From Methyloceanibacter sp. (GTDB lineage Bacteria > Pseudomonadota > Alphaproteobacteria > Rhizobiales > Methyloligellaceae): a stretch of 12,579 bases of DNA. Below the pieces are notes generated by a model. That model was not told the origin of the DNA, searched no databases, and saw only the letters and a program-made list of their open reading frames with translations. The DNA lies in NCBI GenBank assembly GCA_025449615.1, contig JANWJA010000001.1:1-12579 (forward strand), in the 5' to 3' direction. Below, piece by piece: positions 9,053-12,579 of the stretch (its first letter is position 1; each line of letters opens with the position of its first letter). A program made the position numbers and the translations under genes.

Positions 9053-10738
9053 TCAGTTTATTGGCATCAAGATGAAATCGTGCGCTGTGAGGTGATTGGT
9101 CCCATGCACGTCGATGCGGAAATCGGCACGTCCGTCGCCATTGACGTCACCTTCGACGAACACGTGATTGTGTAGCTGCTTGACGTAATGGAGCTCGCCG
9201 ACTTTGTGGTGGAAGTTTTGGATACCGATGAAGTGAAATTTCTGAATGCCGTTCTTCTTCGTGTTGGCGTCGATGTCTGACAGGTCGATGCCGTCGTTGT
9301 GGTGAAAATCTCGAATCACGTCCGGCGCCTTGACTTTGCTGTCTTTGATCGAGTTGAAATCGAAGAAATCCGAATTGGCGCCGCCTGACAGCATGTCCCT
9401 GCCCAAACCGCCGGTCAGGACGTCGATCCCGTCTCCGCCCTTTAAGACGTCGTTGCCGGTCATGCCAGTCAAATGGTCGTTGCCGGACAATCCGTTGATC
9501 GTGGAGGCATCGAGGCGGCCGACGATGGTGTCGTCCTCGTTGGTGCCATTGATGGTCGTCTCGCGGGGATCGAGGATCACATAATCCAGCGTGGTGGCAT
9601 TGGTGGAATCGCCGGTCTCATTGCTGAAGAACGCGACCACGCGGCCATCCGCCAGAGTGGTGAGGCTGACATTGAAGGGCCCTTGATCGCCGGGGTTGTC
9701 GATGAAGAATTTGTCGCCGACAGCGTTACCGTTGATGTCAAAGCGCTGCAGGACGATGTCGAAATCCGCCGAGCCATCCTGCTCCTGGCCGAAGGCCTGC
9801 CCCCATTCGACGATGAAGCCGCCGTCGTTCAGCGCAGCGACATGCGGCAGGAGGCCGCCGGCGCTGCCGGCGATCATGCGCGGGTCGGTATCAATCGGTG
9901 ATCCCGTGTCGTCGCCGAAACGGCGATACTCGATGCCGTTATTGTCCTGCCATACGACGACGATGCTACCGTCGCCGGGAACGTCAGGCGTGTTACCGTT
10001 GGTGAGGGCGATATCGGGAAAGGCAGCATTCTTGCCGCCGCCGCTCACCGCTATCTCATGCGTGCCGTTAGGGCCGGAGGCGATGTCCTGGCCGGTCGGC
10101 GTGAAAATGTGCAGGCGGATGTCGCGATCGGCGGTTGCTGCCGTGAAGTTTTCGAAGGCGACGGCGACATTGCCGTTGAAGATGCCTGCTATCGCCGGAT
10201 CGAGTTGCGACTGGCCGTCGTGAATCGGCATGAAGATCGGGCCGGTACTGACCACGCCCTGCGCATCCACGAACTGCAAAGCTTGGAAATCTCGGATGCC
10301 GTCGACCGACGGCTGCTCCCAGATGACGGCGGAGCCCCCTCCTGCCGTTGCCGTGGCATCGTGCAGAAATCGATCGTTTGACGAGCTATCGATGTCGGTG
10401 AGATGGACAGGATCCGCTCCGGGATCGGCGGGGTGCCAAAGAATATCATTGTCGGTTATGGAGAAGGTTGACCGGAATTCCACCACCAGATGCCCGTCGG
10501 TCTGCTGCACGAATTGCGGTCCGCTGAGCGGCTTAGTGAGCAGGTCACTCAATCCGGCCATGAGATCGCTGGAAAAGGAATTGGCGAGAGGATCAGCGGC
10601 AAAGGCGGCGATATCGTTGCCGAAGTCATAGCCGATGACAAACCCGTCGCCGGCGAGGGCGGTGACCTGCGGCTCAGAAATGCCGGGGCCGGAGGCAAAG
10701 AATTGCTCGGTCTTCCAGACGGTTGGTGTGGTCGTCAT
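9053..10738 (-). CDS. RTX-type calcium-binding protein with N-terminal repeat (propeller-like) region
   Basis: This 561-aa acidic protein has no Sec signal and looks like a type I secretion substrate. Residues 1-390 hold seven recurring beta motifs near residues 29, 80, 132, 187, 255, 304 and 363 (for example DGSIVVVWQD, DGGFIVEWGQ, DGRVVAFFSN). The sixth continues QDGSADFDIVLQRFDINGNAVG, the form seen in large alphaproteobacterial RTX proteins. Calcium-binding nonapeptides follow: NGTNEDDTI (397-405) and five contiguous units at 415-459 (NGLSGNDHL, TGMTGNDVL, KGGDGIDVL, TGGLGRDML, SGGANSDFF). The rest (460-561) resembles the serralysin M10 C-terminal domain, with FIGIQNFHHKVGELHYV and GDVNGDGRADF, but there is no zinc protease domain. 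AAAGGAGG at 10743-10750 supports ATG 10738. No ABC/MFP/TolC secretion genes are in the window. Function is unknown; adhesion or surface/biofilm roles are possible. Confidence 0.85.
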   Translation of the reverse strand: MTTTPTVWKTEQFFASGPGISEPQVTALAGDGFVIGYDFGNDIAAFAADPLANSFSSDLMAGLSDLLTKPLSGPQFVQQTDGHLVVEFRSTFSITDNDILWHPADPGADPVHLTDIDSSSNDRFLHDATATAGGGSAVIWEQPSVDGIRDFQALQFVDAQGVVSTGPIFMPIHDGQSQLDPAIAGIFNGNVAVAFENFTAATADRDIRLHIFTPTGQDIASGPNGTHEIAVSGGGKNAAFPDIALTNGNTPDVPGDGSIVVVWQDNNGIEYRRFGDDTGSPIDTDPRMIAGSAGGLLPHVAALNDGGFIVEWGQAFGQEQDGSADFDIVLQRFDINGNAVGDKFFIDNPGDQGPFNVSLTTLADGRVVAFFSNETGDSTNATTLDYVILDPRETTINGTNEDDTIVGRLDASTINGLSGNDHLTGMTGNDVLKGGDGIDVLTGGLGRDMLSGGANSDFFDFNSIKDSKVKAPDVIRDFHHNDGIDLSDIDANTKKNGIQKFHFIGIQNFHHKVGELHYVKQLHNHVFVEGDVNGDGRADFRIDVHGTNHLTAHDFILMPIN

Positions 10739-10742
10739 GCGG

Positions 10743-10750
10743 CCTCCTTT
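10743..10750 (-). promoter_or_regulatory. Strong ribosome binding site of the RTX gene
   Basis: Read on the minus strand this is AAAGGAGG, four bases upstream of the ATG when measured from its last G (six from GGA). It is one of the two best Shine-Dalgarno sequences in the window, the other being that of the LuxR gene, suggesting high translation. Confidence 0.8.
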
Positions 10751-10772
10751 GAACTGACAGGACGTGTCTAGG

Positions 10773-10791
10773 GCGCGAAGGTGATTCGCGC
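10773..10791. promoter_or_regulatory. Operator-like 19-bp dyad upstream of the RTX gene
   Basis: GCGCGAA (10773-10779) and TTCGCGC (10785-10791) form a perfect 7-5-7 inverted repeat. Its near edge is 34 bases upstream of the RTX start codon, a position where a dimeric regulator would affect transcription. Size and symmetry fit a LuxR-type site, but nothing in the sequence names the binding protein. Confidence 0.45.
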
Positions 10792-10844
10792 ACCAAGACA
10801 GCCCGGGCGACAGAGCCCACCGCTATACGGGTCTAAACAAGTCT

Positions 10845-10870
10845 CGTCCCCGTCCGCGCGGACGGGGACG
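10845..10870. repeat. Perfect 26-bp GC-rich palindrome between luxR-type gene and RTX gene
   Basis: The 13-base arm CGTCCCCGTCCGC is followed directly by its exact reverse complement. In RNA it would form an 11-bp stem with a GCGC loop. It begins 47 bases after the LuxR-type stop on the minus strand and lies 106 bases upstream of the RTX start. No T-run follows on either strand, so it is not a standard intrinsic terminator. It may limit read-through or be a binding site. Confidence 0.7.
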
Positions 10871-10874
10871 GAAT

Positions 10875-10910
10875 CACTGCATCGTGAGGTTCCTAGAGAT
10901 ACGATGCGTG
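10875..10910. repeat. Inverted repeat just past the LuxR-type gene
   Basis: GCATCGT (10879-10885) and ACGATGC (10901-10907) pair around a 15-base loop. Allowing one bulged base, CAC (10875-10877) and GTG (10908-10910) extend the stem to ten pairs. It lies 8 bases beyond the LuxR-type stop on the minus strand. It has no T-run after it on that strand and could protect the 3' end of the transcript. Confidence 0.55.
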
Positions 10911-10917
10911 AGAGCTT

Positions 10918-12078
10918 TTAGGCGTCAAGGAGCTCGGCAGGGCGGTCGAGAAGCGGATTGGAGAAGGCGGCGAGCAGCTTCACCAAATCCGCTTGCCGAT
11001 TCGTTCCGGTCTTGGCGTATAGATTGCGGAGGTGGAATTTGACCGTCGTCTCCGCAATGCCCAGGGCCTCGGCGATTTCCAAGATGCTGCCGAAGTCGAC
11101 GACGGCGAGCATCACGCGAAGCTCAGTCGGGGTCAGGCGATAGGTCTTGGCGATGACTTCCGGCGGAGAGGCGGTCGCGAGCGCGGCCTTGTGCACGAAC
11201 AGGGCCGCCGCCGCCTTGTAGCTTGTCCCGGCGCGACGCCGTTCACCCGAGGTCAAGGGAAGCAGGTGGGCGACGAAGGGATCGCCGCCCTCTTGATTGA
11301 TGGTTATGGAAATGCCGTTCGAGCCGATTGCCGCGTCACCCTCCCCGGCAGCCGCGAAAACTTCCCGCAAGACCCGATCCGCATGCCGATCTCTGGCCAA
11401 AAGATGCCCGCCCATTGTCTGGATGACATCTCCGGCCTCCAGCAAGACATGACCGGCGGCATTGGCATGCATGATATGACCGCTCACATCGACCAAAAAC
11501 ATGCCGGTGCTGAGCCCGTCCAGGGCCTCCGCCAGGGTCTCTGCTTGCGCCGCCCTGAGATCAATGACGTTGGCGATAAGCGCCGCGCGGCGAATATGCG
11601 GGACGATGAGGCGCATGCGATGACGCGCTTCGACGTCGGCGACCCCGTCGCGCTCATGCCGGAAAACTCCGAACATGGCGATGCTCGTTACCGACTTGTC
11701 GAGGAGAGAGTGGATGCAATCGACGATTCCTTGGGGTCTGACCCATTCGCGATAGAAGCGCGTGTCGAGGAATTCGTCGTAAGGCATGAGATCGCCCACC
11801 GTAACCGGCACTTCGAGTTCGGCGAAATACTGCCTGGTCGAGAGGGGATCGAACTTCACGTATTTGTCGAAATAGAGTTCGACATAGCCAGGATCCATAG
11901 TGCCATCCTGGAAATAATGAATGGCGGACTTGCTGGCGGGTTCTTTGGAGAAAAGGCGCGCGGACCACCCGTCAACAAAGCCTGCGCATCCTTTCAGGAC
12001 TTGCGGCCATAACGAAGGATCGAGTGAGGCGTCATAGATATCGCCAATTAAGGCCGACAGATCATTATCGTTGGTCAA
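10918..12078 (-). CDS. LuxR-family (GerE-type HTH) transcriptional regulator with a PAS-like middle domain
   Basis: The product is 386 aa from a TTG at 12078. The C-terminal LuxR/GerE helix-turn-helix spans about 315-369 (LTPTELRVMLAVVDFGSILEIAEALGIAETTVKFHLRNLYAKTGTNRQADLVKLL), with the usual recognition helix ETTVKFHLRNLYAK. A PAS-like segment at about 185-221 (LDGLSTGMFLVDVSGHIMHANAAGHVLLEAGD) and an unassigned N-terminal region (1-170) would sense the signal. There is no response-regulator receiver domain, and I see no clear autoinducer-binding domain. TTG is preferred over an ATG at 12201 because AAGGAGG lies seven bases upstream and the extra 41 residues look non-coding. The RTX gene is next downstream on the same strand and may be a target; this is inferred from position only. 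Confidence 0.88.
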   Translation of the reverse strand: MTNDNDLSALIGDIYDASLDPSLWPQVLKGCAGFVDGWSARLFSKEPASKSAIHYFQDGTMDPGYVELYFDKYVKFDPLSTRQYFAELEVPVTVGDLMPYDEFLDTRFYREWVRPQGIVDCIHSLLDKSVTSIAMFGVFRHERDGVADVEARHRMRLIVPHIRRAALIANVIDLRAAQAETLAEALDGLSTGMFLVDVSGHIMHANAAGHVLLEAGDVIQTMGGHLLARDRHADRVLREVFAAAGEGDAAIGSNGISITINQEGGDPFVAHLLPLTSGERRRAGTSYKAAAALFVHKAALATASPPEVIAKTYRLTPTELRVMLAVVDFGSILEIAEALGIAETTVKFHLRNLYAKTGTNRQADLVKLLAAFSNPLLDRPAELLDA

Positions 12079-12092
12079 TTGGAATCCTCCTT
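12076..12092 (-). promoter_or_regulatory. Ribosome binding site that sets the TTG start of the LuxR-type gene
   Basis: On the minus strand AAGGAGG (12092 down to 12086) is followed by seven bases and then TTG (12078-12076). The resulting N-terminus, MTNDNDLSALIGDIYDASLDP, reads as a normal protein start. The upstream ATG at 12201 has no such site. Confidence 0.8.
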
Positions 12093-12162
12093 GGGACGCG
12101 AGCAGCCGCGCACGATGCCATCCCACCAAACGGGCAATGACGATTTGCGACGGAAGCGACGT

Positions 12163-12176
12163 GTGCGCGAGCGCAC
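12163..12176. promoter_or_regulatory. Short dyad upstream of the LuxR-type gene
   Basis: GTGCGC and GCGCAC flank a GA, giving a perfect 6-2-6 inverted repeat whose near edge is 84 bases upstream of the TTG start. It is a possible operator, for example for autoregulation, but such GC-rich dyads also arise by chance. Confidence 0.25.
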
Positions 12177-12260
12177 CTCGGAGTTCCCAATCGAAAGCCA
12201 CAGATGGATTTCGAGGGCAAGTGAATTTTCTGCGAGACCTTGGATTTCCTTAGAGCTTGC

Positions 12261-12296
12261 GACGACATGACGCTGAGCCGATGTCACGGTGTCGTC
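12261..12296. other. Bulged 11-bp hairpin ahead of the terminator
   Basis: GACGACA (12261-12267) pairs with TGTCGTC (12290-12296). Inside it TGAC (12268-12271) pairs with GTCA (12283-12286). This gives eleven base pairs with a CGG bulge on one side and an 11-base loop. Read on the plus strand, it is followed 20 bases later by the terminator hairpin, the layout of a short RNA of about 85 bases. No convincing promoter was found. Confidence 0.45.
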
Positions 12297-12311
12297 AGCA
12301 GGCCTACCACG

Positions 12312-12344
12312 AAAAACGGGCCGGAGATCCGGCCCGCTTCTTTT
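12312..12344. terminator. Bidirectional intrinsic terminator
   Basis: CGGGCCGG (12317-12324) and CCGGCCCG (12329-12336) form a perfect 8-bp stem with an AGAT loop. On the plus strand CTTCTTTT follows (12337-12344). On the minus strand TTTTT follows (12316 down to 12312). It can end transcripts arriving from either side: a possible short plus-strand RNA from about 12255, and any minus-strand transcript coming from 12359 or beyond the window. Confidence 0.8.
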
Positions 12345-12358
12345 GCGATTCCAAGAAC

Positions 12359-12445
12359 AAAAAAATGAAAATGGCCCGGTCAGAGACAAGACCCCGGGGG
12401 GCTGGGGGGCTGAGAATCCGAAGCCTCACCTTTGAACCGGGCCAT
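12359..12445 (-). ncRNA. Candidate structured small RNA or leader with U-rich 3' end
   Basis: ATGGCCCGGT (12371-12380) and ACCGGGCCAT (12436-12445) form a perfect 10-bp outer stem closing 55 bases. Read on the minus strand, the interior can form two sub-hairpins. One is built from GGUGAG and CUCAGCC around a loop containing CUUCGG; the other pairs GGGG with one of two C6 runs. Directly after the closing stem comes TTTCATTTTTTT (12370-12359), a typical intrinsic terminator tail. The plus strand has no T-run at the other end, which favours minus-strand transcription. The C-rich AGCCCCCC duplicate would be exposed in a loop. I do not recognise it as tmRNA, SRP RNA, 6S RNA or a tRNA. It could also be a long-loop terminator of a gene beyond the window. 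Confidence 0.45.
12396..12411. repeat. Tandem octamer GGGGGGCT x2 inside the candidate RNA
   Basis: Two exact copies (12396-12403, 12404-12411) lie side by side in the interior of the 10-bp stem. On the minus strand they read AGCCCCCC twice. Only one of the two can pair with the nearby GGGG, so alternative folds are possible. Confidence 0.7.
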
Positions 12446-12579
12446 AGTCAACTAAGGGAGCATTAACCTTCTTTGGGGCGTGCCAAGGGCTGAAACGGGG
12501 CGGAACTGTGATTGATGTTTCGCTTTGTTACAGGACGTGTAAGTGCGTCGAGCGTCTTGAATTTTGCCGAACAGGCGAT

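Larger units (their letters stand above)
12079..12579. other. 500-base region without a convincing protein gene
   Basis: Short frames occur here but none has a recognisable domain and a good start site together. The region holds the LuxR-type leader (about 12079-12260), a hairpin (12261-12296), a bidirectional terminator (12312-12344) and a structured element with a U-rich end on the minus strand (12359-12445). In 12446-12579 I see nothing I can name; it may be the upstream region of a gene beyond the window. Confidence 0.55.

Noticed and set aside
12365..12466. 33-aa frame starting MKMARSETRPRG, possible leader peptide
   Set aside because: There is no Shine-Dalgarno sequence, its ATG lies in the poly-A/T tail of the hairpin, and there is no run of a regulatory amino acid; the RNA structure explains the sequence better.
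12441..12486. Promoter for the minus-strand RNA candidate: TTGGCA (12486-12481) with TAATGC (12465-12460)
   Set aside because: The spacing (15 bases) and the -10 match are poor, so I did not call it.
10757..12540. The 11-mer ACAGGACGTGT occurs upstream of the RTX gene (10757-10767) and near the window end (12530-12540)
   Set aside because: Several chance 11-base matches are expected in a window of this size, and the flanks do not match well.

Overview
The window is GC-rich chromosomal DNA from an alphaproteobacterium, most likely of the order Hyphomicrobiales (Rhizobiales). I infer this from the gene order ftsY, yciB, then a ccmABCDG block, acnA and a DUF1223 thioredoxin-like gene, which I recall as typical of that order, and from the protein sequences. 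I ran no search, so the genus is open.

Layout. Positions 1-1446 (+) hold the 3' part of ftsY (SRP receptor GTPase) and the overlapping yciB/ispZ-type septation protein A. Positions 1716-2156 (+) hold a lone MarR-type regulator. It is followed by a REP-like inverted repeat pair (2164-2265) with an intrinsic terminator inside it. Positions 2273-5130 (-) hold a tight cytochrome c maturation operon, transcribed ccmA-ccmB-ccmC-ccmD-ccmG. Its ABC/heme export part and the periplasmic thioredoxin CcmG are here, but ccmE, ccmF and ccmH are not. Divergent from it, 5314-8016 (+) is aconitase A, starting at TTG, then a secreted DUF1223 protein at 8171-8950 (+).

The right third looks accessory. A type I-secreted RTX-like protein (9053-10738, -) has an N-terminal half with seven recurring beta-type motifs, which suggests a propeller. 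Upstream on the same strand lies a LuxR-family regulator (10918-12078, -) that also starts at TTG. The gap between them has three inverted repeats, including a perfect 26-bp palindrome. The last 500 bases hold no convincing protein gene. They do hold a bidirectional terminator, a further hairpin, and a structured element with a U-rich 3' tail on the minus strand that could be a small RNA.

How the genes fit together: the left two thirds are housekeeping (membrane protein targeting, septation, c-type cytochrome assembly, TCA cycle). CcmA/B/C/D deliver heme to the periplasm, and CcmG keeps apocytochrome cysteines reduced. The RTX/LuxR pair may be a regulator with its target, but that rests on position alone. 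I see no CRISPR array, tRNA, rRNA, transposase or complete insertion sequence. The most novel candidates are the terminal non-coding region, the operator-like dyads between luxR and the RTX gene, and the RTX protein architecture.
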